64,000 nucleotides of DNA from Candidatus Nanopelagicales bacterium. Its GTDB lineage: Bacteria > Actinomycetota > Actinomycetes > S36-B12 > CAIYMF01. The stretch lies in contig JADGOZ010000063.1 of NCBI GenBank assembly GCA_017882705.1, positions 1 through 64,000 of the forward strand, in the 5' to 3' direction. The notes under the pieces were generated by a model, which was not told the origin of the DNA, searched no databases, and saw nothing but the letters and a program-made list of their open reading frames with translations. Both the position numbers and the translations under genes were made by a program. This document shows positions 18,026 to 26,006 of this stretch, in pieces (within the stretch, counting starts at the first letter, position 1; each line of letters opens with the position of its first letter).

Positions 18026-19666
18026 TCAGCCGCCGCTCTTCGAGCCGAACGACGGGATCTTGGACTTCCACTGCTCGCGCTTGCGGTCGCCGAGGATCTG
18101 CGCCACGACGTTGCGTCCCGGCACGCCCGTCACGCCGCCACCGCCGTGCGTCGCGGAGCCCGCCTGGTAGAGACCGCGGACCGGCGTCCGAAGGTCCGCA
18201 TAGCCCGCGGCCGGGCGTGCGTGGAACATCTGTCCCATCGTGAGCTCGCCGTGGAAGATGTTGCCGCCCACGATGCCGTACTCGTGCTCGATGTCGTAGG
18301 GGCTGAGGATCTGCCGGTGCAGCACCGACGAGGTGAAGCCGGGAGCCACCGCCTCCACGCGGGCGAACAGGCGGTCGGCGTAGGCCTCGAGCTCGTCGCG
18401 GTGCGGCTCGGCGTTCCAGGTGTGCGGCACCCACTGGGTGAACATGCTCATGACGTGCTTGCCCTCGGGCGCCAGCGTCGGGTCGAACACGCTCGGGATG
18501 CAGATGTCGGCGAACGGCAGGGTGCTCGGCCTGCCCGCGGCCGCCTCCTGGAACGACGCCTCGACCTCGTCGAGGCTCTCCGAGAGCACGATCGTGCCGC
18601 CCTGCACCTGCGGGTCGAACCCGGGCTTGCTGGTGAAGTCGGGCAGCCGGTCGAGCGCGACGTTGATCTTCACCGTGCCGCTGCGTGACTTGTAGCGCTC
18701 GATGTCGTCGACGAAGTCGGCGGGCAGGTCGGCGCGGTCGAGCAGGCGCAGGAACGAGATCTGCGGGTGCGCGGTCGTGATGACCGTCGGCGCGGAGATC
18801 TCGGTGCCGTCCTCGAGCACGACGCCGGTGACCTCGCCGCCCTTCGTGGCGATGTGCCCGACCGGTGCGTCCGTGCGGATCTCCGCGCCGAACGTGCGCG
18901 CCGCCGACGCGATCGCCTGCGACACGCCGCCCATGCCTCCGCGCGGGAAGCCCCACGCGCCGATGCGCCCGTCGCCGAGGTCGCCGATGTGGTGGTGGGC
19001 GATGACGTACGCCGTGCCCGGGGTGCGCGGCCCGGCCCACGAGCCGATCACCGCGGAGACCGACAGCACGCCGCGCATCGCATCGGACTCGAAGGTGTCC
19101 TCGATGAGGTCCGCAGCGCTGCTCGTGAGCAGACGCGTCAGGTCGACAGCCTTGCGCTGGTCGACGTCCTTGAGGCGGCGCAGCAGCAGCGCCTGGCGGG
19201 CGAGGTCGATGGGCTTGCGCGAGCCGACCTTCGGCGGGATCTCGCTGATGAGCGGTCCGAGCACGTTGCCCAGGCCGTCCATCCACTCGTCCCAGTGCTC
19301 GACCGCGTCGGCGTCCTTCGCGGAGAACTTCGCGATCTGCTCGCGGCGCGCGGCCTTGTCGTCGGGCAGCTGGAGGTAGCGCCCGTCGACGCGCGGCGCG
19401 AAGTACGGACCCTGCGGGTAGACGTGGTAGCCGTGCCGGACGAGGTCGAGGTCGCGCACCAGCGTGGGAGGCAGCCAGGAGACGACGTAGGAGAGGCTCG
19501 TGACGGTGAAGTCGGGGCCGAAGGGCTGCTCGCTGACGGCCGCGCCACCGACGATGTGCCGCCGCTCGAGCACGAGGGTCGCGAGGCCCGCGCGGGCGAG
19601 GTAGGCCGCGGCGACCAGGCCGTTGTGCCCGCCGCCCACGATGACGACGTCGTAGCTCTGGGGCAC
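18026..19666 (-). CDS. PYROXD2/phytoene desaturase-like NAD(P)/FAD-dependent oxidoreductase
   Basis: YDVVIVGGGHNGLVAAAYLARAG; C-terminal GLYQAGSATHGGGGVTGVPGRNVV. Confidence 0.92.
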   Translation of the reverse strand: MPQSYDVVIVGGGHNGLVAAAYLARAGLATLVLERRHIVGGAAVSEQPFGPDFTVTSLSYVVSWLPPTLVRDLDLVRHGYHVYPQGPYFAPRVDGRYLQLPDDKAARREQIAKFSAKDADAVEHWDEWMDGLGNVLGPLISEIPPKVGSRKPIDLARQALLLRRLKDVDQRKAVDLTRLLTSSAADLIEDTFESDAMRGVLSVSAVIGSWAGPRTPGTAYVIAHHHIGDLGDGRIGAWGFPRGGMGGVSQAIASAARTFGAEIRTDAPVGHIATKGGEVTGVVLEDGTEISAPTVITTAHPQISFLRLLDRADLPADFVDDIERYKSRSGTVKINVALDRLPDFTSKPGFDPQVQGGTIVLSESLDEVEASFQEAAAGRPSTLPFADICIPSVFDPTLAPEGKHVMSMFTQWVPHTWNAEPHRDELEAYADRLFARVEAVAPGFTSSVLHRQILSPYDIEHEYGIVGGNIFHGELTMGQMFHARPAAGYADLRTPVRGLYQAGSATHGGGGVTGVPGRNVVAQILGDRKREQWKSKIPSFGSKSGG

Positions 19667-19685
19667 CCAGGACCTCCGCAGGTAT

Positions 19686-19699
19686 TGACTCGTGAGTCA
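19686..19699. promoter_or_regulatory. Candidate TetR-type operator upstream of the PYROXD2-like gene
   Basis: TGACTC-GT-GAGTCA inverted repeat 20-33 bp upstream of the start. Confidence 0.55.
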
Positions 19700-19800
19700 G
19701 CAAGTATGCGGCCAGGGTGCTCTGTCCGGAAGGCTTTCCGGGGCGAGTCCCAGGGGCGCCCCGGGGTGGGGCTCGCCCGCCGAGTGTGGGGGGACGGGGC

Positions 19801-20019
19801 GGCGCCGATCGGCTGGTCTCGCTCGTGCCGCGCTTCCCGGCGCAGGTGTGGGGGCGCGACGAGCTCGGCACCGGCGACATGTGGAACTCCAACTCGCTCG
19901 TCGCCTGGCTGCTCGCGCGGTCCGGCATCCCGACGGCCGGACTCGCCCCGCCGCACGGCGGCCGGGCGCCCGGATGGGCTGCCGGCCTGGTCGTCGCGGC
20001 TAGGTCGGGCGACGGCTGA
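19801..20019 (+). pseudogene. 5'-truncated remnant of a conserved actinobacterial hypothetical protein
   Basis: GADRLVSLVPRFPAQVWGRDELGTGDMWNSNSLVAWLLARSGIPTAGLAPPHGGRAPGWAAGLVVAAR resembles the C-terminal part of a longer family; region before it in frame is low-complexity. Confidence 0.5.
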
Positions 20020-20578
20020 CGCGCGTCCGGACGACCCAGCGGTCCTTGCCGATGCGGCGGTCGCGGGCGAAGCCGTGCCGCTCGAACATCCCGACCGTGC
20101 CGTTGTGCAGGAACGACGACGAGACCTTCCGTGCCTCGGTGTCCTCGGGGTAGCTCTCGACCGTGCCGCCGCCGAGGCCGGCGATGAGCTCGAGGGCGCC
20201 GGCGAGCGCGGCGTCCGACACGCCCTGCTTGCGCCGGGTCTTGTCGACGTAGAAGCAGGTGATCCGCCAGTCCGGCAGCTCTGTGGCGCCGACGGCGTAG
20301 GCCTTGAGGTTCTTCAGCCGGGTGAGCTCCGCGGACGAGCCGAACTGGCACCAGCCGACGCACGTGCGGCCGTAGTAGACCAGGGCGGCATGCGCCGCGT
20401 CGTTGCGGACGCGTTCGTGCTTCGCGTCTCGGTTCTCCTCCACCGAGGTGCGGCTGAAGCCCTCGGGGTGGAACCCCATGCACCAGCAGCCGCCCCACAC
20501 GCCACCGCTGCGCTCGACGAGGTCGGCGAAGTCGGGCCAGGTGGACTCGTCGAGCGCCTTCACGTCGAAGCCGGCCAT
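20000..20578 (-). CDS. GNAT family N-acetyltransferase
   Basis: WRITCFYVDKTRRKQGVSDAALAGALELIAGLGGGTVESYP; AGGAGG before ATG. Confidence 0.85.
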   Translation of the reverse strand: MAGFDVKALDESTWPDFADLVERSGGVWGGCWCMGFHPEGFSRTSVEENRDAKHERVRNDAAHAALVYYGRTCVGWCQFGSSAELTRLKNLKAYAVGATELPDWRITCFYVDKTRRKQGVSDAALAGALELIAGLGGGTVESYPEDTEARKVSSSFLHNGTVGMFERHGFARDRRIGKDRWVVRTRVSRRPT

Positions 20579-20660
20579 GCGCACCTCCTGCGTCGAGCTG
20601 GACTGGGCCAGGCTACGACGCGCGCCGCACGACCGAGGCTGCTCTCAGGTGCGTCTGTCG

Positions 20661-21146
20661 CTAGTCCTCGATGACGTCGAGGCCCTGCTCCCGCAGTACT
20701 GCCACACGCTCGAGCATGCCCTGCAGCACCTCGGGGGAGTGGCCCTCCCAGCTCTCCACCTCGTCGACGACCCGCAGCGGGTGTCGTGTCCGGTAGGACT
20801 GCGTGATGTTGCCGGGGAAGCGCTTGTCGGTCACGTTGGGGTCGTCCTCGAACGGACCCAGGGGCTCGACGACGTAGATGTGCCCGCGCTCGTCGATCCC
20901 GGCGAGCGCCGTAGCCAGCTCTGCTCCCCAGGCGGCCGTGTCCACGAGGGCGGTGAAGTAGATGTTGTTCGAGACGCGGCCCTCCTGGAAGTTGGAGCCG
21001 AAGCCCGGCATGAGCTCCTCGCCGATCGGGAGAGCCGACTTCGTCCCGTGGAAGAACGGCCCCGCGATGCGGTGGCAGGTCGCGAACGTCACCGGGGTGT
21101 AGGGGCTGTCGGTCTCGCTCATGGCTGTCGTCTCCTCGTCGGTCAC
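20661..21146 (-). CDS. arr: NAD(+)--rifampin ADP-ribosyltransferase
   Basis: FFHGTKSALPIGEELMPGFGSNFQEGRVSNNIYFTALVDTAAWGAELATALAG...HIYVVEPLGPFEDDPNVTDKRFPGNITQSYRTRHPLRV, full-length Arr motif set. Confidence 0.92.
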   Translation of the reverse strand: MTDEETTAMSETDSPYTPVTFATCHRIAGPFFHGTKSALPIGEELMPGFGSNFQEGRVSNNIYFTALVDTAAWGAELATALAGIDERGHIYVVEPLGPFEDDPNVTDKRFPGNITQSYRTRHPLRVVDEVESWEGHSPEVLQGMLERVAVLREQGLDVIED

Positions 21147-21254
21147 GTGGTTCCTTCCGTGCTGTGGCCCGGCCGCATGACGCCGATGGAGCGGTCGACG
21201 GCACTGGCTCCCGCGCCCGCCCTGCTCCCCTTGACCAGGTCGGATGGTGTCGAG

Positions 21255-21273
21255 AAGGCTTAGGCTGCCCTAA
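21255..21273 (+). promoter_or_regulatory. Candidate DtxR/IdeR iron box
   Basis: AAGGCTTAGGCTGCCCTAA matches the recalled TWAGGTWAGSCTWACCTWA consensus at 14/19; core TTAGG-CTGC-CCTAA is an inverted repeat. Confidence 0.45.
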
Positions 21274-21297
21274 TCCTCGGCACGAGGAGATCCGGTC

Positions 21298-21462
21298 ATG
21301 GAGTTCGTGATCCTGTTGGGAATCTGCGTCGTCATTGTCGGGAGCGTCGCCTGGATCGGCCGCCGGCGCCGAGATGCTGACCCGAACCTCGTGGCGCGGA
21401 CCAACCGTGAGGTCGAAGCGCGTTTGAGGGTGCTCCGTGACAGCAGACGAGGCATGCAATAG
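21298..21462 (+). CDS. 54-aa putative single-TM small protein
   Basis: MEFVILLGICVVIVGSVAWIGRRRRDADPNLVARTNREVEARLRVLRDSRRGMQ*; GAGGAG 8 nt before ATG; not in supplied ORF track. Confidence 0.6.
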   Translation: MEFVILLGICVVIVGSVAWIGRRRRDADPNLVARTNREVEARLRVLRDSRRGMQ

Positions 21463-21492
21463 CGCCGGTTCCTTCGCTGTTGTGCGCGGGGT

Positions 21493-21841
21493 TCACGGGC
21501 GTTGGGCCGGGGCGACGAAGGTGACGTGGTCGGGGTGGCCGGGGTCGAGGTCGGTGCTGCGCAGGATGCGCCAGCGTCCTTCGTGGACCTGGTGGTGGTG
21601 CCTGGCGCACAGCAGGACCATGTTCGCGACCGACGTGTCGCCGTGGTGCTCCCAGTAGGTGATGTGGTGCGCCTCGCATCGGGACGGGTCGGTGTCGCAG
21701 CCGGGCACGGCGCAGCCACGGTCGCGCACGGCCAGGCACGTCGGGTCTTGGGTGGAGCGGTGCGGAGTCGAGCGCGACCTGCAACCCCTCGACCGCAGCC
21801 GTCACCGACGGCGCGGGAGGGAAGTCGAGGATCGAGCTCAT
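21493..21841 (-). pseudogene. DUF222/13E12-type HNH endonuclease remnant with large internal deletion
   Basis: N-terminus MSSILDFPPAPSVTAAVEGLQVALDS is followed within ~30 codons, in another frame, by the HNH C-terminus AVRDRGCAVPGCDTDPSRCEAHHITYWEHHGDTSVANMVLLCARHHHQVHEGRW. Confidence 0.75.
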
Positions 21842-22114
21842 GAGTCACACCCTAGAGACCACCCCTGACAGCCCGACCCTGCCGAAAGCCGTTCATCCCC
21901 AATGCCTTTCAGTCGACGGCGAACAACCATCGAGCACCACGCCGGTTGGCAGCCCGAGCATCAGCCGGTACGGTCTGGCTGAACGTGGCACGACTCGAGG
22001 AGGTGAGCCCGATGCACGCACCGTCCACCCCGGGCACCCCCGTGACGTCCACGATCGCGCCACGCACCTAGCCGTCGCGGGGAGCGCTCACGGCACTCGC
22101 TGAAGGCGACGACC

Positions 22115-23050
22115 ATGAATCCTCCACACCCGAACGACCCTGAGCCGAACTTCCACGACCTCTCCGAGGACGCCACCCGTACGGCGTTGGTCCTGGGGGG
22201 TGGCGGATCGGCAGGCAATGCATGGCTGATCGGCGTCATCGCGGGCCTGGGTGACGCCGGCGTCGATGTGACCGACGCCGACCTGATCGTCGGGACGTCG
22301 GCCGGATCCACCGCCGCGGCCCAGGTCACCAGCCGCACCCCGGCCGAGCTGCATGCCGACATCCTGGGCGCTGCGCCCGAGCCACGCAGCGGAAGACCCG
22401 CGCCCGACCGTGGACCAGGCCCGATGAGGCCCGCGACGAACCACCTGGAGACGACGAGCGCGATCATCGCCGCTGCTGAGGATGCGGCCGACATGCGGCG
22501 CAGGATGGGTGCGTGGGCGCTCGAGAACGAAGCGGCGTCTCCCAGGTCCGCGCACTGGCGCGCCACCGTCGCCGCTCGGCTTCCCAGCCAGCTCTGGCCG
22601 CACCGGCGCCTGCTCATCACCGCGGTCGATGCCGACACGGGTGAACCGGTCGTCTTCGACCGCCGCAGCGGGATCGACCTGGTCGACGCCGTGGCCGCCA
22701 GCTGCTCCAGCGGCTCGGCCTACTCCGTCGGCGGCAGCCGGTACATCGACGGCGGCTACCGCTCCAACGCCGACAACGCCGATCTGGCAGCCGGATACGC
22801 ACGGGTGCTCGTGCTCTCACCCTTCGGCGGGAGAGCACGGACGCCGTTCGGCTGGGGCCTGCATCTCGCCACACAGGTCGACGAGCTCCGCGCTGGCGGC
22901 AGCAGGGTCGAGACGATCTTCCCGGACGGCAGCTCGCGCACGGCGTTCGGCGACAACATGATGGACCCGTCGACACGGTCGCCCGCCGCGCGAGCCGGGT
23001 ACGACCAGGGCGCAGCCCTCACCACGCAGCTCACCGACTTCTGGCGCTGA
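22115..23050 (+). CDS. Patatin-like phospholipase
   Basis: Oxyanion GGGGSAGN, nucleophile GTSAGS, catalytic DGG (YIDGGYRSN). Confidence 0.92.
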   Translation: MNPPHPNDPEPNFHDLSEDATRTALVLGGGGSAGNAWLIGVIAGLGDAGVDVTDADLIVGTSAGSTAAAQVTSRTPAELHADILGAAPEPRSGRPAPDRGPGPMRPATNHLETTSAIIAAAEDAADMRRRMGAWALENEAASPRSAHWRATVAARLPSQLWPHRRLLITAVDADTGEPVVFDRRSGIDLVDAVAASCSSGSAYSVGGSRYIDGGYRSNADNADLAAGYARVLVLSPFGGRARTPFGWGLHLATQVDELRAGGSRVETIFPDGSSRTAFGDNMMDPSTRSPAARAGYDQGAALTTQLTDFWR

Positions 23051-23086
23051 CCCGCGACCCGATGGATCGACGGGCACGGACCCCGT

Positions 23087-24073
23087 TCAGAGAGCAGCGA
23101 GGTGACAGGCGCTGGTGTGCTCCTTGCCTACGGCGAGGACCGGGAGCGCCTGCGTCCTGCACGCCTGCTCGATGCCGAGGCGGGCGGCCTCACCCGACGC
23201 GACGACCGGGCACCGCGGGTGGAAGCGGCACCCGGCGGGGACCTTGGTCGGGTCCGGCGGCTCACCGGTGAGCACGACCTGCTCGAGGCGCGCCATCTCG
23301 GGGACCACCGAGAGCAGGGCACGCGTGTAGGGGTGCTGCGGGTTCGCGAGCACCTGCTCGGTCGGGCCCTCCTCGACGATCCGGCCGAGGTACATCACCG
23401 CTACGCGGTCGGCGATGTTCCACGCGAGGCCGAGGTCGTGGGTCACGACGAGCAGCGACAGGCCGAGCTGCTCGCGGAGCTTGAGCAGCAGCGCGAGGAT
23501 CTCGCCGCGCACCGAGGCGTCGAGGCTCGACACCGGCTCGTCGGCCACGATGATGTCGGGCTCGAGCACGAGCGCGCCGGCGATGACCACGCGCTGGCGC
23601 TGGCCGCCGGAGAGCTCGTGCGGGTAGCGCAGGAAGAAGCGCTCGGGCGGTCGGAGGCCTGCGAGCGAGAGCGCCTCGGCGACGCGCTGGCGCTCCGCCT
23701 CGACCGCGCCGTGCACGCGCAGGCCCTCCGCGACGGCCTCGTAGACCGTGTGCCGCGGGTTCAGCGCGCCGGTCGGGTCCTGCAGCACGAGCTGCACGCG
23801 ACGCCGGTAGGCCTTGAGCGCCTTGCGGCCGTACTCCAGCGGCTCGCCGTCGACCACGACCTCGCCGTTCGTCGGCTTCTCGAGGCCGAGGAGCGTGCGC
23901 GCGAGCGTCGTCTTGCCGCACCCGCTCTCGCCGACGAGCGCGACGATCTGGCCGCGGCCGAGCGCGAGGTCGACACCGTCGACCGCCCACGCCGTGCCGC
24001 CGCCGCCGCGCCCGCGGAACGACACAGCGACTCCGCGCGCCTCGAGCGCCGCGTTCGTGGACTCGACCGTCAT
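23087..24073 (-). CDS. Oligopeptide/dipeptide ABC transporter ATP-binding protein
   Basis: GESGCGKTTLARTLLG, LSGGQRQRVVIAGAL, C-terminal CRFHPRCP motif. Confidence 0.95.
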   Translation of the reverse strand: MTVESTNAALEARGVAVSFRGRGGGGTAWAVDGVDLALGRGQIVALVGESGCGKTTLARTLLGLEKPTNGEVVVDGEPLEYGRKALKAYRRRVQLVLQDPTGALNPRHTVYEAVAEGLRVHGAVEAERQRVAEALSLAGLRPPERFFLRYPHELSGGQRQRVVIAGALVLEPDIIVADEPVSSLDASVRGEILALLLKLREQLGLSLLVVTHDLGLAWNIADRVAVMYLGRIVEEGPTEQVLANPQHPYTRALLSVVPEMARLEQVVLTGEPPDPTKVPAGCRFHPRCPVVASGEAARLGIEQACRTQALPVLAVGKEHTSACHLAAL

Positions 24074-25044
24074 GCCTGCACCGCCTCGTCCTGCGCGACG
24101 AGGCATGCTGTCTTGTGCTGGCCCACCTGCAGCAGCTCCGGCTCGGTCGCGGAGCAGCGGTCCTCCGCGCGTGGGCAGCGCGGGTGGAACGGGCAGCCGC
24201 TGGGCAGGTCGCCGGGGAACGGCGGGTCGCCCGGCAGACCTGCGGGGGCGTAGCGGAAGCGGGTGTCGCCGATGCGCGGGAACGCGCCGGCGAGCGCACC
24301 GGCGTAGGGATGCTTCGGACGGTCGAACACGTCGCCCGCCGGACCCTCCTCGACGACGCGGCCCGCGTACATCACGGCGATCTGGTCGCACGTGCTCGAC
24401 AGCACCGAGAGGTCGTGGCTGATGAACACCAGGCCTACGCCGAGGTCCTTGACCAGACCCGTGATGACGTCGAGGACCTGCGCCTGCACCATCACGTCGA
24501 GCGCGGTGGTCGGCTCGTCGGCGATGATGAGGCGTGGGCCGCAGGCTAGGGCCATCGCGATCATCACGCGCTGCTTCTGGCCGCCGGAGAGCTGGTGCGG
24601 ATAGGCCTGCGCGCGCCGAGCGGGGAGACCGACCATCTCGAGCAGCTCGCCGACGTGCCCGTCGGCCTTGGCCTTCGACGTCTTCGGGCTGTGCAGCAGG
24701 ATCGGCTCGGCGAGCTGGTCGCCGATGCGCTGCACCGGGTTGAGCGCGTGCATCGCGCCCTGGAACACCACCGACGCCTGCGCCCAGCGCAGCGCACGCA
24801 CCTTGCCCCACGAGAGGCCTAGCACGTTCTGGCCGTCGAGGCGCACCTCGCCGGTGACACGGGCGGTCTTGGGCTGCATCCGCAGCACCGTGCTGGTGAG
24901 CGTGGTCTTGCCGCACCCGGACTCGCCGGCGATGCCGAGGGACTCGCCGGCGTCGACGCTCAGCGTGACGTTGCGGACCGCGGGCACGTCGGCACCGCGT
25001 GAGCGGTAGGTGACGGAGACGTCGTCGAACTCGAGGAGGGCCAT
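24070..25044 (-). CDS. Oligopeptide/dipeptide ABC transporter ATP-binding protein
   Basis: GESGCGKTTLTS, LSGGQKQRVMIAMAL, CPFHPRCPRAEDRC. Confidence 0.95.
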   Translation of the reverse strand: MALLEFDDVSVTYRSRGADVPAVRNVTLSVDAGESLGIAGESGCGKTTLTSTVLRMQPKTARVTGEVRLDGQNVLGLSWGKVRALRWAQASVVFQGAMHALNPVQRIGDQLAEPILLHSPKTSKAKADGHVGELLEMVGLPARRAQAYPHQLSGGQKQRVMIAMALACGPRLIIADEPTTALDVMVQAQVLDVITGLVKDLGVGLVFISHDLSVLSSTCDQIAVMYAGRVVEEGPAGDVFDRPKHPYAGALAGAFPRIGDTRFRYAPAGLPGDPPFPGDLPSGCPFHPRCPRAEDRCSATEPELLQVGQHKTACLVAQDEAVQA

Positions 25045-26006
25045 CAGCGCGCGTCCCCCCGTGGGTCGAGGATCTCCTCGATGGCACGACCGATCAGGTT
25101 GAACGACAGCACGACGAGCACCACGCAGACACCGGGCGCGCCGAGGTACCACCACGCACCCTGCGAGATCGCCCCGGAGGCGAAGCCCTGCTCGAGGATC
25201 GAGCCCCACGACACGTTGTCCGGGTCGCCGAGCCCGAGGAACGACAGCGTCGTCTCCGACAGGATCGAGATGGACACGGCCAGCGTGGTGTTGGCCAGCA
25301 CGAGCGGCATCACGTTGGGCAGCACGTGCTTGGTCATCTGGTGCACGTTGCCCGCGCCGAGAGCCTTCGCCCGCTCGAGGTAGGGCCGACCCTCGACCGA
25401 CAGCGTCTGCGCGCGGATGAGGCGAGCGGTGCCCGGCCACGACGTGACGCCGATGACGATGATGATGTTGAGCAGCGAGCGCCCGAGGACCGTCGCGAGC
25501 ACGATCGCGAGCGGGAGGTAGGGGATCACCAGGAACCAGTCGGTGAACCGGTCGAGAGCCCCGCCGCCGAATCCCCGGTAGTGGCCCGCGGAGATGCCCA
25601 CGGTGGTGCCGATGAGCATCGACAGCACCGTGGCCGCGAGACCGACGAGCAGCGAGATGCGGGCGCCCCAGCACACCAGGGCCAGCACGCTGACTCCGGA
25701 GTCGTCGGTGCCGAGCGGGAACTCGAGCGACGGCGGGGAGAACGGCTGACCCGTCGCCTGCGTGACGTCGAGCACCGTGCGTGGGAAGAGGAGCGGCGCG
25801 GTGAGCGCGACCAGCACGAAGAACACGAGGATGAACAGGCCGAACATCCCGCTGCGGCTGCGTGCGAACCGGCGTAGGAAGCTCGACAGCGCGACGCGGC
25901 GACGCGTCCAGACGATCGCGCGTGCGGACGACGGCGCGGAACCCTCAATCCGGGGTCCCTGCCCCGATGATCCTCGCGGTGCCTCGGGCACGGTGGGGGC
26001 GCTCAC
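25044..26006 (-). CDS. Oligopeptide ABC transporter permease (OppC/DppC type)
   Basis: Hydrophobic segments; RAKALGAGNVHQMTKHVLPNVMPLVL EAA loop. Confidence 0.93.
   Translation of the reverse strand: MSAPTVPEAPRGSSGQGPRIEGSAPSSARAIVWTRRRVALSSFLRRFARSRSGMFGLFILVFFVLVALTAPLLFPRTVLDVTQATGQPFSPPSLEFPLGTDDSGVSVLALVCWGARISLLVGLAATVLSMLIGTTVGISAGHYRGFGGGALDRFTDWFLVIPYLPLAIVLATVLGRSLLNIIIVIGVTSWPGTARLIRAQTLSVEGRPYLERAKALGAGNVHQMTKHVLPNVMPLVLANTTLAVSISILSETTLSFLGLGDPDNVSWGSILEQGFASGAISQGAWWYLGAPGVCVVLVVLSFNLIGRAIEEILDPRGDAR

Noticed and set aside
15696-20498. 1600-aa minus ORF
   Set aside because: Only the last part (SolA-like, from MTETYDLAIVGLG) is a gene; the rest is an off-frame reading of Rieske B and PYROXD2.
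21840-22103. 87-aa plus ORF MSHTLETTPDSP...
   Set aside because: No SD, no domain, lies in a degenerate intergenic stretch.
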